64,000 bases of DNA from Craspedostauros australis (Eukaryota; Bacillariophyta; Bacillariophyceae; Mastogloiales; Achnanthaceae), in assembly GCA_026770025.1 (NCBI GenBank), contig JAMXDE010000027.1, positions 620,001-684,000 of the forward strand, in the 5' to 3' direction. Under the pieces are notes generated by a model, which worked only from the letters and a program-made list of their open reading frames with translations, was not told the origin of the DNA and made no database searches. Within the stretch, counting starts at the first letter, position 1; every line of letters starts with the position of its first letter. The position numbers were made by a program, and so were the translations under genes. This document shows, piece by piece, positions 54,340-63,097 of the stretch.

Positions 54340-57300
54340 ATGGAAGGAACAGACAACGCGGTGATCGGGGAGGTCTTCGGCGGTGCGGTTGTGACAAACA
54401 TCAAGGAAGAAACATCGAAGCGATGGGATGACAGGATCCGCGTTCGCAAGATGATTACGCTCGAGACTGGCGTGATCTTGATCGAGGACACGATCTGTGA
54501 TGCCATGCCGCTCTCTGACATCAAGGGCAAGGAGTATGGAGACAAGCCCATGAAAGACATCGAATATCCCAAGTCTCCAAAGAGTTCGGAGAAGGAGAGC
54601 AAGAAGAAGAAAAAGAAAGACAAGAAGAAGAAGGCTCACAAGAGGAGCAGTGACACCACTACCCCCACTACCACTACTCCCACTGTCAACACCATCGCCA
54701 ACACTCCAAAAGAAGATTCTGCTGGCACTGCTGGTAGCAACAACAAGGAAGATCCCGTATCTTCGTCACCATCGGCAGCCAGTATTGACAGGAAGATTCC
54801 AAGCCTACCCTTCGACCCCAAGGATAGCAAGAGCCTCGGCACCAACGACAATGGCAATTCTCTTGCTGGTATTGATGCAAGTGCAAATGGCAGTCTCGAT
54901 GATGATGCTGGCGGTGACATTGACGATCGTGCCAGCCTACAAGTCGATGCACCAGAAGAAGATGCAGCACTCGTGACTGATGATGACAACGGCGATGACG
55001 ACAATCACGGCGAGGACGCTGATGTCGATGATGATGGCATACCAGACGGAACTGAACACACCGAGATGTATTCCACCAGAGGTGATAAAGATATTGGTGG
55101 CCTTCAAAGGTACAACACACCCGAGTACGACGAGGACGACAACAGCTACAGCGATCGTCGCGGAGACGATGGCGATGCAGACAAAGGTGGCTACACCGAT
55201 GATGCCACGCTGGATGATGACATCGACGACGACGATGACTGGAATCCAGAACCATTCTGGGTGTACGGTCCGGGTGCGCGCGAGCTTGACGAATTCGATC
55301 ACATGGACGACGAGGTGTACTACTACGACTTGGAAAGCCTCAGCGACGAAGGTGAGCGGAACGATCTGTTCAACCGTCGCAAGCAAATCGCAACTCGCGA
55401 AGCTCCGCGTGCCGTCTGGAAGTGGTCCAACGACGACAACAAGAAGGACTGCGCACCCAAGATGCCACGCCGCACAGTCGATTCCGACGATTCAGACCTG
55501 TGGGAGCCAAGACAGATCCTGCTCTACGACAAGGACCATCCACCACCCTTGCCACCTGCGCCGGCCGCGTCGCCTGAACTTGTGCCTCCCAACCGTCACG
55601 ACTCCATCGCCACGACTGAGTCCGCACAGTCGACCGCGGCATCATCTATCCTGTCCGAGGCAGATCTATCGTCCGGCAAGCCGGTCCTTGGCGCCACCGA
55701 TCGTGGGATCTGGGCGAGAGCACCCGATGCCAAGCGAGACGAATCGACTGGGCATTTCAAGCCCAACGATACGTGGATCTTCGCTCCTGGACAGGCGCCG
55801 CCAAAGCACGTCAAGCCTGCCGGTGTGTGGGTGACGGCAAACAAGCTCGATGTGGATTGGCCACCAAAGCTCGATGAGGCAAGGAAGCTCCTGCGACCCG
55901 TCAACAAGCTACCCATGTTTGCCAAGGAGGCGACTGATGACGGAAACATCAAGGCCCCCGACAAGGTGTGGATCTGCGGAAACGGCTCGCCAGACCTGAA
56001 CGGTGAGATTGATGGCGAGCACCGCCCAACTGCGACGTGGAAGTTCAGTCCAGACGCGAAGGGACCGGACGATCAGGGTGAGTGGAAGCCTGTGCCAGTG
56101 ATGCTGCACCATCACTTTGAACCTCCGTCCGATGAGCCAGTTCAGATGACGAAGGATGGAAAACCAATCCGCGGATTTTGGGGCTACGCGCCGAACGCGG
56201 TGCCAGATGAGAATGGAAACTACCGTCCTGAGGATACGTGGGTGTACGCGCCTGACGAAAAGCCGCCGGCGAACTGGAAGGCACAGGGTGTTTGGACTCC
56301 GGGCAAGCTTGATATCGACTGGCCGCCAGAGACCAAGGAAGTGATCCCTCTGAGGCGCAGCATCGGGAAGCTTCCAAAGGCTGCGCAACAACTGTTTGAG
56401 AATGCCCCAACCGTCGGCAAACCACGCAAGATGAAGGTGTACGGCAAGGGAAATGACGACCTCAAGAAGCCGCTGAAGCCACGTACTTTCAACAGGAAGA
56501 AGGCCGACCCAGCTGGTGGAGTCGATGCAAACCCTGCCCCGCTGAAGGGAACGTGGAAGTTCAACCCCAAGAGCAAGGAGCCGGAAGGCCAAGACGACTG
56601 GAAGCCGCAGGACATCGTTGCCTACAAGGGAGAGGACATGGTCGGTCCAGATCCAGATTCAGACGCAGGTGATAAGGACAAGGATGACAGCAAGCCCGTC
56701 GTCAACAGGAGCCCATCAGGCGTATGGGGTTTCGACCCCGATGCCGCTCCAGATGACGATGGCAACTGCAAGCCGTCGGATGTTTGGGTGTTCGGACCAA
56801 GCGAGGAACCACCGAAGGACTGGAACCCCCAGGGGGTTTGGGCGTACCCATCCGGTCAGCAGCAGGAGGACTGTCCCCCGTACACAGCCACAAAACCCAA
56901 GCTTGCCCGGACTGTCGGCAAGATACCTAAGGACATGCTGGATGAGAAATGGAGACCACAGCAGCTATGGGCATATGGGAAAGGAAATCTTGGCCTCACG
57001 AAGCCGCGGCACGACCGCAAACCGAAGGGCACATGGAAGTTTGGCTCCGACGACGATGAACCAAGCGACGTCGCCAAATGGAAGCCGCAGGAGCTTTGGC
57101 TGTACGACAAGGAGCACGAGCCAGAGGAATTGGATGATGATGAACCGCACGGGGTGTGGGGTCACAACCCAGACGCAAAGCCGAACAGCGACGGAACGTG
57201 GAAACCTCAGGATATGTGGGTGTACGCTCCAGGTCGAACGCCTCCGGACGACTGGACGCCACAGGGAACGTGGACGTACGCGCCACCAAAGCCTCCGCCG

Positions 57301-57900
57301 GGCAAGCTCCGCGGCGATTGGCCACCGAAGAATGCTGCCAGCTCGGACGCCGTCAAGGCCGCTCGCAAGAAGGTGATTAGGAAGTGGCCGCCGTCGCCTG
57401 AAAACAACGGGAAGGGCCGCAAGGTTGGAAAGCTATCCCTCTCCCCATTCCTTGCCAACGACGAGAAGAATATTAAAGGCACGGCTCCCAACTTTCGCAA
57501 GACAACAAAGAAAGAGCCTACGAAGTCGCCAAAGAAGGAACCTGTCAAGCTCAAGAAGGTGAGCCCCAAGAAGCCGAAGAAGAAGGAAGACGAGGAGAAA
57601 CCGAAACCTGAGGAAGCTGCCGATGACGATGTGCCCACCACCCCTGTGCCAGCAAAAACACGCACGATTGGCAGTCCTCCAGGCAGTGCATCGAACCGCT
57701 TTTCATCGCCATCCATCTTGGGATCTCCGCCCCGCACCAAGGATCCCAACTTCGGTGCGTCACTGCCAGATGCGCCGCTTTCACCAGAAAGCCAGAAGAG
57801 GCAACACGCGATGATGAGCGATTGGAAGAGTCCATTCGAATACAAACCCAAGTTGAAGGTGACCAGGTCTCCAACACGCTTTAGCGGTAAATTGGATTAG
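54340..57900 (+). CDS. Large charged protein with four Trp-Pro-rich repeats, function unknown
   Basis: I do not recognise a family. The 1186-aa product starts MEGTDNAVIG. Residues 80-105 are a Lys-rich block (KKKKKKDKKKKAHKRSS); 150-300 is Asp-rich. From about 456 a complex repeat of about 145-180 residues occurs four times, starting at about 456, 612, 794 and 938. Each copy has GxWGxxPDAxPDxxGxxKP, DxWVxAPxxxPPxxWxPxGVW, usually a DWPP box, and most have GKLP and GTWKFxP...WKPQD boxes. Copies 2 to 4 are most alike. The C terminus is Lys/Pro/Ser-rich (KSPKKEPVKLKKVSPKKPKK) and ends with SP sites. No signal peptide or TM. Trp every 8-12 residues with Pro and Gly suggests short beta units that bind peptides or glycans; this is inference. 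Confidence 0.85.
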   Translation: MEGTDNAVIGEVFGGAVVTNIKEETSKRWDDRIRVRKMITLETGVILIEDTICDAMPLSDIKGKEYGDKPMKDIEYPKSPKSSEKESKKKKKKDKKKKAHKRSSDTTTPTTTTPTVNTIANTPKEDSAGTAGSNNKEDPVSSSPSAASIDRKIPSLPFDPKDSKSLGTNDNGNSLAGIDASANGSLDDDAGGDIDDRASLQVDAPEEDAALVTDDDNGDDDNHGEDADVDDDGIPDGTEHTEMYSTRGDKDIGGLQRYNTPEYDEDDNSYSDRRGDDGDADKGGYTDDATLDDDIDDDDDWNPEPFWVYGPGARELDEFDHMDDEVYYYDLESLSDEGERNDLFNRRKQIATREAPRAVWKWSNDDNKKDCAPKMPRRTVDSDDSDLWEPRQILLYDKDHPPPLPPAPAASPELVPPNRHDSIATTESAQSTAASSILSEADLSSGKPVLGATDRGIWARAPDAKRDESTGHFKPNDTWIFAPGQAPPKHVKPAGVWVTANKLDVDWPPKLDEARKLLRPVNKLPMFAKEATDDGNIKAPDKVWICGNGSPDLNGEIDGEHRPTATWKFSPDAKGPDDQGEWKPVPVMLHHHFEPPSDEPVQMTKDGKPIRGFWGYAPNAVPDENGNYRPEDTWVYAPDEKPPANWKAQGVWTPGKLDIDWPPETKEVIPLRRSIGKLPKAAQQLFENAPTVGKPRKMKVYGKGNDDLKKPLKPRTFNRKKADPAGGVDANPAPLKGTWKFNPKSKEPEGQDDWKPQDIVAYKGEDMVGPDPDSDAGDKDKDDSKPVVNRSPSGVWGFDPDAAPDDDGNCKPSDVWVFGPSEEPPKDWNPQGVWAYPSGQQQEDCPPYTATKPKLARTVGKIPKDMLDEKWRPQQLWAYGKGNLGLTKPRHDRKPKGTWKFGSDDDEPSDVAKWKPQELWLYDKEHEPEELDDDEPHGVWGHNPDAKPNSDGTWKPQDMWVYAPGRTPPDDWTPQGTWTYAPPKPPPGKLRGDWPPKNAASSDAVKAARKKVIRKWPPSPENNGKGRKVGKLSLSPFLANDEKNIKGTAPNFRKTTKKEPTKSPKKEPVKLKKVSPKKPKKKEDEEKPKPEEAADDDVPTTPVPAKTRTIGSPPGSASNRFSSPSILGSPPRTKDPNFGASLPDAPLSPESQKRQHAMMSDWKSPFEYKPKLKVTRSPTRFSGKLD
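55705..57400 (+). repeat. Four protein-level Trp-Pro repeats
   Basis: Protein repeats begin near 55705, 56173, 56719 and 57151, marked by GIW/GFW/GVW followed by PDAKP/PDAAP and WKPQD-type boxes. The units vary in length between about 430 and 550 nt. Confidence 0.8.
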
Positions 57901-58537
57901 GAGAAGAGCATCACTTCGTCTGCGTGGCAAACGCGAGACGGGCGCAGACCATGGAGCGCGTTGATTTTACAACAATAATAATATTCTATTATATAATGTA
58001 ATGCATTCTTTCACAGAGGAGAACATGATTGCTCTCCACACCATGCATTCTGAGTGGAGTCGACGTATGTGCACTGTCTGAGTGCTCGTGCGTATCAGCA
58101 TTCTGCGCAATAATGTGAGGTGCAGAGCAAGCCAATTCGAAATGAATCCAAGATAACCGCCGTAACGCCATCTGCAACACTTCATCGCCAATGCATTATC
58201 GGACAAACTGTCTGAGTCGTATTTGGACGTTACATCGACTTGTGCTGGGTTTCGCTACGGTGGAAGTGTGCCAGAGTGTCCGTTGCAAGTTGACTCTGTT
58301 CGTTGTCCAAGTCGTGACACTCAACACGACCAAAACCGCATCACCACGAAGTGTCAAAGAACACAAAACTCCATCACAACAACGGTAACAAATGTGACAA
58401 CAACAACGAAAACAACTGCACCATCGTTGCGGCAAACGCCCACAAAATCCAAAAACGGGTTGTTGTGTTGTCTTCGAGAAGTGAAGAGGATCGAGAGAGG
58501 ATAGAGAGAGGACACAGAACTGAATTGTGTGAGCAAG
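57901..58537. other. 0.6-kb intergenic gap
   Basis: No gene is seen between two plus-strand genes. It includes an AT-rich ATAATAATATTCTATTATAT patch near 57971 and AC/GA-rich leader sequence before 58538. Confidence 0.55.
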
Positions 58538-60331
58538 ATGCATTTCAGACTCCCAATGTACCAGGTGCATCATGGAGTTGGTACGCTTGGTCCTGTGCTA
58601 GCCTTCCTTGGTGGTGCCGCTTCGATGGCTGCCATGAATGGAGGCAACGCTTCGCATCGTCCGCACCATCATCAACAACAACAGCAGCAGCAACACCAGC
58701 AGCAACAGTCTGCGTATGGAAATGCCAATATGAACGCTGGCGCGCAGCAGAGCGGTAATCAAGGTGGATACTACGAGTACGCCCACCCACAAACCAACGG
58801 TGCGACAATGGACGGCTCATTATCTTCGTCACCGCCGGCATCCACATTGCCAACGTCATCGACAGCGCCTTCGCCGACCAACAAGCCGATTGTTTGCCAT
58901 CCAAAATGTTCGCTGATCGCAGCAGCGGTGGCTTCAGCGATCATCTTCTTCACGATGGCTCGACTTGGGAGGTATGAAACACAGGCGCTCCTGGTGTCAC
59001 CAGGGGAAACATTGCGCCTCGCCAACCCAACGGCCTTGTTGACGAGCTCGCTGAACGTGCAGATACCAACTACTGGCAACCAAAATGGACAGATCGACGT
59101 GTATGGATTCCCGCGTTCGTGTCCCTCGTTGACAGGCACGCCGTATCAGTATACCGAAACTGGGACAACCTATCTGGCCAAAGGTGAATATACCTACAGC
59201 ACGTTCCAACTTACGAAGGGATCATCGATCTACCTCACGACGACGTTGAACCAAGGGTCCGTGGAGATGTACTATTATGACAGCAGATATCATGGATCCT
59301 TGATCGATGATATTCAGCGTCAGCGGTGGCACAGTGTCGACCACAGTGAAGTGATGGCACTTGCCACGCAGTCTCATACGCTGTCGGCCGATGACGGTGC
59401 CGAGGAGGTGTCATGGACCAATCTGAAGAACACGAGGACGTACTCTTTCGTCTATTACAACAACGGAAACTCCGACACGACATTGAAAGTGAACTATGAC
59501 ATCACGGAAGCGACGTACGATGTATCATCCTCAACGAAAAAGGCGTTGGAGACGTGCTCGCTGGATACGTCGGAGTACCTGATGCATTGCAATTTGCCAG
59601 TCACCAACGACGTTCGATGTTGGATCGCCACCTCACCTTCAAATGGAGGCAACAACAACAATGGTGACGGTGACGGTGACGACGGCGGCGAACGGTGGGC
59701 AAATGCAACGAAACTGCGCGTGTCCGCATCAAGGAATTGGGGCTTGATCATTGGCTTTTCGATTGCGCCGCTGTTCCTTGTGATGCTGTTGCAGCAGTGC
59801 AGCAATGGAAGTGCGCAGAATTATCAGAATCAAGCGCAGAGCAACCTAACTGGACACGTGGGGTCCACAATGCCGTACCAACAAATGAACGACGGTAGCA
59901 ATGGTTCCAGTGCCGCTGCATATCATCATCATCAGCAGCAACAGCAACAGCAAGACTGCCAGCAACAGAATTACCAACACCCGCACCAAAATCCAACATT
60001 CCAATCACATGGCTTCGATGCATCCGCATACTCAACCACAACTCCACCTGGAATTGCGCCGATGCCAGTTCCAATGCCACCGCCGGTGATGCCAAATGCA
60101 ACGCCATCCAATCACGCACCACATAATACAGCCATGCCACCAACCAACGGCGAATTCGTCAGTCCATACAACCCCAATATCGCAGAAGCCGTTGCTGTGC
60201 CGGTGGACTCACACAACCCGCATCAATACTCGCATCCGAACGCGGCAAGCAGCATCCCGACTGTTGATGCCGCTTTGACAGTCATGGGGACTTCCGTACC
60301 TGCACCAGCGAAGAGCTCGAACCGATACTAA
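58538..60331 (+). CDS. Two-TM protein with a beta-rich luminal or extracellular domain, function unknown
   Basis: The 597-aa product starts MHFRLPMYQV, since the upstream GTG is not used. The N terminus has a hydrophobic stretch (LGPVLAFLGGAASMAAM) and a His/Gln-rich tract. TM1 is at about 123-145 (SLIAAAVASAIIFFTMARL) and TM2 at about 400-422 (GLIIGFSIAPLFLVMLL). Between them lies a domain of about 250 residues with many alternating strands (YLAKGEYTYSTFQLTKGSSI, SFVYYNNGNSDTTLKVNYDI) and spaced cysteines (SCPSLT, ETCSLD, MHCNL, RCWIA). The tail is Gln/Pro/His-rich with PPGIAPMPVPMPPPV. No RING, kinase or enzyme motif is seen. It converges on the NYN gene across 327 bp. Confidence 0.75.
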   Translation: MHFRLPMYQVHHGVGTLGPVLAFLGGAASMAAMNGGNASHRPHHHQQQQQQQHQQQQSAYGNANMNAGAQQSGNQGGYYEYAHPQTNGATMDGSLSSSPPASTLPTSSTAPSPTNKPIVCHPKCSLIAAAVASAIIFFTMARLGRYETQALLVSPGETLRLANPTALLTSSLNVQIPTTGNQNGQIDVYGFPRSCPSLTGTPYQYTETGTTYLAKGEYTYSTFQLTKGSSIYLTTTLNQGSVEMYYYDSRYHGSLIDDIQRQRWHSVDHSEVMALATQSHTLSADDGAEEVSWTNLKNTRTYSFVYYNNGNSDTTLKVNYDITEATYDVSSSTKKALETCSLDTSEYLMHCNLPVTNDVRCWIATSPSNGGNNNNGDGDGDDGGERWANATKLRVSASRNWGLIIGFSIAPLFLVMLLQQCSNGSAQNYQNQAQSNLTGHVGSTMPYQQMNDGSNGSSAAAYHHHQQQQQQQDCQQQNYQHPHQNPTFQSHGFDASAYSTTTPPGIAPMPVPMPPPVMPNATPSNHAPHNTAMPPTNGEFVSPYNPNIAEAVAVPVDSHNPHQYSHPNAASSIPTVDAALTVMGTSVPAPAKSSNRY

Positions 60332-60658
60332 AAAGATGGTTGAAAGAGAGAAAGAAAGATGAACTTCAGAGTCGACGTGTTTTTTTATTCAAACACTACG
60401 TTTGCGAACGCGTGCGGACTTCATGGTCTGGAGTGTTCTTTTGGTTTTGCAATACTCTCTCTCTCTCTAGGGAGAGAGAGAGAGATCACAACACCGTAGA
60501 CTCGTACCATACGTCACCAGATTTTAGGTCAACGGCGTCTCTCGAGAACGTTCGCGGGTATGGCTTCTTTGATTACAAACGGACGACCGACTATTGCGCA
60601 TCGTCGTGAATCTGTAGTGCTGTGGAGTTGCATCGCCTTGCATACTCATGCATCATCT
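60332..60658. other. Intergenic gap between convergent genes with a CT/GA hairpin
   Basis: Short gap of 327 bp shared by two 3' ends. It contains a perfect CT/GA inverted repeat at 60456-60485 and no gene. Confidence 0.6.
60456..60485. repeat. 13-bp perfect inverted repeat, CT arm and GA arm, 4-nt loop
   Basis: TCTCTCTCTCTCT pairs with AGAGAGAGAGAGA across AGGG. As RNA from either strand it would fold into a stem-loop. It sits where the transcripts of both convergent genes should end; a 3'-end role is inference. Confidence 0.8.
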
Positions 60659-63097
60659 CTACAGGACAAGGACGCCTTTGTCCTCCATCTTCGACTCTTT
60701 CTTGGCTTTCGTCAAGATGTGAGCGGCCGTGTAGGCATCTTGTCTCTTGAGCACAAGGATCTGGCCCAGGTGGCACTTGCCAACGTAGAACTTCTTCTGG
60801 CCGTGGGCATCGTAGATCAAACGGAGTCTGTTCGACAAGTTCTTCATGGTGGATGGATACAGCGTGGACAGTTCCGAAATGACCTTCCTCCTGTCCATCC
60901 AGCCGCCGTTCAAGCGCAGCAAGTGTTGCACGCATTCGATTTGTTGGGAGAAATCTTGTGTTTTGGGCGGCGGGAACGGGCGCATAGCTTGCTTCACGTG
61001 CTTAGTGAGACACGCCATGACCGTCTTGGCGGAACTGGGGTGCTTGAATTCTCGGACTTTGCCATCTGCTTTCGCCAAGTGTAACCAAAGGCACGCGTGA
61101 CTTTTGGTCAGGCATTTGTTGGGCCACGTAAACTGAAGGAACTTCCAAAGGTAGACAACAATCACGCACATGTCATCGTTGCTGGCCATCAATTCCAGCA
61201 CCTGTGTGACCTTGCCGATCACATCTTCCTTGTTGCGCTTGACCCAGTCCGCGGAGCAAGACATGGCGCAGATCGGACAAAAGAAGTTATCATCGATTTT
61301 TTCGATACGATTGTTGGATGAGTTGTCCTTGTTGCAGATGGAACAGTGGTGGAGCGGTTGGCTCGCAGTAGATGTCGTGGAGAAGGCCTCTTCTTCTACA
61401 TCCTCATCCTCATCCTCATCGTCTTCGTCTTCTTTTGCTCCTACTTCCTCTTTCCCTTCTTGGAATACTGCAGCTGGCTCTGGCGCTGATACTAGCGCCG
61501 GGGATGTTGCTGGTTCCGCTGCCGACGTCGATGTTGCCGACAGATCCAGGTCACGCCAGTCGACAAGGTGCCCGGCCTTCAGCCAAGGATCCGTCGAGAA
61601 TGCCTCCAGGACGTCGAGCTTGCATTTGAACATGAGAATGATAAACCATTCCGTGGTCTGATAGAACGCAGTCTCGGGGAATTGGCGACCTTTGGGCCAC
61701 AGCGGCCATCGGACGAAGAGGATGAAGGGACGGTACGCAGCACTCTGCGTCACTTTGTCTGGCAGATCCGATTTGGGAATCGGGATGTCAAGTTGCACCC
61801 TGACGGAGTCTGGCCTATCCACAAACTTGACCATCTTGTACGCGCCCTCGCCGGACTCCTGCACGATGTTGTTGGCGATGACTTTCTTGAGGAATTCGCG
61901 GACGCTTTCCCGGTTCGGAAAGCGGGCCGGATTGATCTCGCGCAGACGTTGGCCCGTGTAAGACTTGCGGGCTGCGGTGCCGCTGATGTTGCCGCCCGCT
62001 GTCAATGGCGCACCGCGCATGGCAGAGCGCAAGATCTCGATGTCATCCTGCCAGGCTTCGTTGTTGGTGAGGCCTTCGAGCGGCTTGGTGGACAATGCGT
62101 CGCGGTAGGACTGGGCGTTGCCCTTGTCTCCGACTGTGTTCGCCGAGGCAGCGGGAGGCGCGCCACCCGCTTGTTGGCGCATCATAGATCCAGTTTCTGC
62201 GGTTTTCATTTCCTCGTGAGAGGTATCATCGGGATGATCGATGTTGTTGAAATCGTCAAGAAGAACGACGCTGTCATCCTCCTCATCATCGTCGATGATT
62301 TTATGGATGGCTTGACGGATGTCATAGTCGCTGATTTCGTCGTCGTCGTCGTCATCATCGTCGATAACGCCGCTAAAGTTGCTGCTGTGAGTGCTGGGCA
62401 ATCGGGAAGCGATTTTGGAGTGCTGATCCGCAGCCGTGAGCTGCAGAATGTCCGTCTCCCATCGCATCTTCATGTCGCAATTAACATGCAGCATGGATTG
62501 CAAGGTGCCCTTGGAAATGACAATCGTCTTCCACTGCGGTTGCTGCAGCACGGCGAGAAGGTAGGCGTAGTCCACATCCCCGGTGATGAAGCAGAGCGTC
62601 GCAGCTTCGGGATGCGTGTACGCAAACTGCATGGCATCGACGATGATCATCTTGTCCACAACCTCCTTGCGACCGACGTGCGGACAGTCCACGAGGTGGC
62701 AGCCGGATAGCTGCAGCTCGGAGCGCTTCTTCTCCGGGATGTTGCCTTCGCCGATGCTGGCGTAGCCGCGGAACTGCTTCATGTTGCCGTGCGGTGCCAG
62801 GATGACCTTAAGGCGGCTGGCCACGTCGCTCGCGCTGATCGAGGAGGGGATCTGGAGGTTCTCTAGATCCCAGAAGATGGCCATCGGAGATTGGCTCTGA
62901 TTGATGGTTGCGGAGGCGATGCTGATGATGTCGCGCGCAGCCAGCAGCGGGATGCCACCCGACACGAGATCGAGGACCACCTCCTCCGTGTCGCGGCGGA
63001 AGGAATCCCACGATGCGCCCAGGCTCAGCAGCTCGTCCTCCCATCGGTGGAGGCAGGGGTGCGGCTGCGTCTTGATCCATTCGTCAAAGTCGTCCAT
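60659..63097 (-). CDS. NYN-domain (PIN-like RNase) protein with zinc-binding and acidic regions
   Basis: NYN domains are PIN-like nucleases found in MARF1, Limkain b1 and bacterial LabA. The 812-aa protein starts MDDFDEWIKTQ. The NYN domain is at about 70-190: AIFWDLENLQIP carries the first catalytic Asp, KEVVDKMIIVDAM the middle Asp, and CFITGDVDYAYLL the last. An acidic segment (IDDDDDDDDEISDYDI, near 250) follows. At about 375-425 a short winged-helix-like region (FPNRESVREFLKKVI) precedes a beta-rich stretch. Near 575-630 a CSIC...CPIC pair suggests a zinc ribbon. The C-terminal 180 residues contain basic helices. RNA cleavage or degradation is inferred from the domain, and all acidic residues appear intact. 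It converges on the two-TM gene. Confidence 0.88.
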   Translation of the reverse strand: MDDFDEWIKTQPHPCLHRWEDELLSLGASWDSFRRDTEEVVLDLVSGGIPLLAARDIISIASATINQSQSPMAIFWDLENLQIPSSISASDVASRLKVILAPHGNMKQFRGYASIGEGNIPEKKRSELQLSGCHLVDCPHVGRKEVVDKMIIVDAMQFAYTHPEAATLCFITGDVDYAYLLAVLQQPQWKTIVISKGTLQSMLHVNCDMKMRWETDILQLTAADQHSKIASRLPSTHSSNFSGVIDDDDDDDDEISDYDIRQAIHKIIDDDEEDDSVVLLDDFNNIDHPDDTSHEEMKTAETGSMMRQQAGGAPPAASANTVGDKGNAQSYRDALSTKPLEGLTNNEAWQDDIEILRSAMRGAPLTAGGNISGTAARKSYTGQRLREINPARFPNRESVREFLKKVIANNIVQESGEGAYKMVKFVDRPDSVRVQLDIPIPKSDLPDKVTQSAAYRPFILFVRWPLWPKGRQFPETAFYQTTEWFIILMFKCKLDVLEAFSTDPWLKAGHLVDWRDLDLSATSTSAAEPATSPALVSAPEPAAVFQEGKEEVGAKEDEDDEDEDEDVEEEAFSTTSTASQPLHHCSICNKDNSSNNRIEKIDDNFFCPICAMSCSADWVKRNKEDVIGKVTQVLELMASNDDMCVIVVYLWKFLQFTWPNKCLTKSHACLWLHLAKADGKVREFKHPSSAKTVMACLTKHVKQAMRPFPPPKTQDFSQQIECVQHLLRLNGGWMDRRKVISELSTLYPSTMKNLSNRLRLIYDAHGQKKFYVGKCHLGQILVLKRQDAYTAAHILTKAKKESKMEDKGVLVL

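Noticed and set aside
61568-62710. Plus-strand 380-codon frame opposite the NYN gene
   Set aside because: The NYN motifs on the minus strand are definite; the opposite frame is low-complexity.
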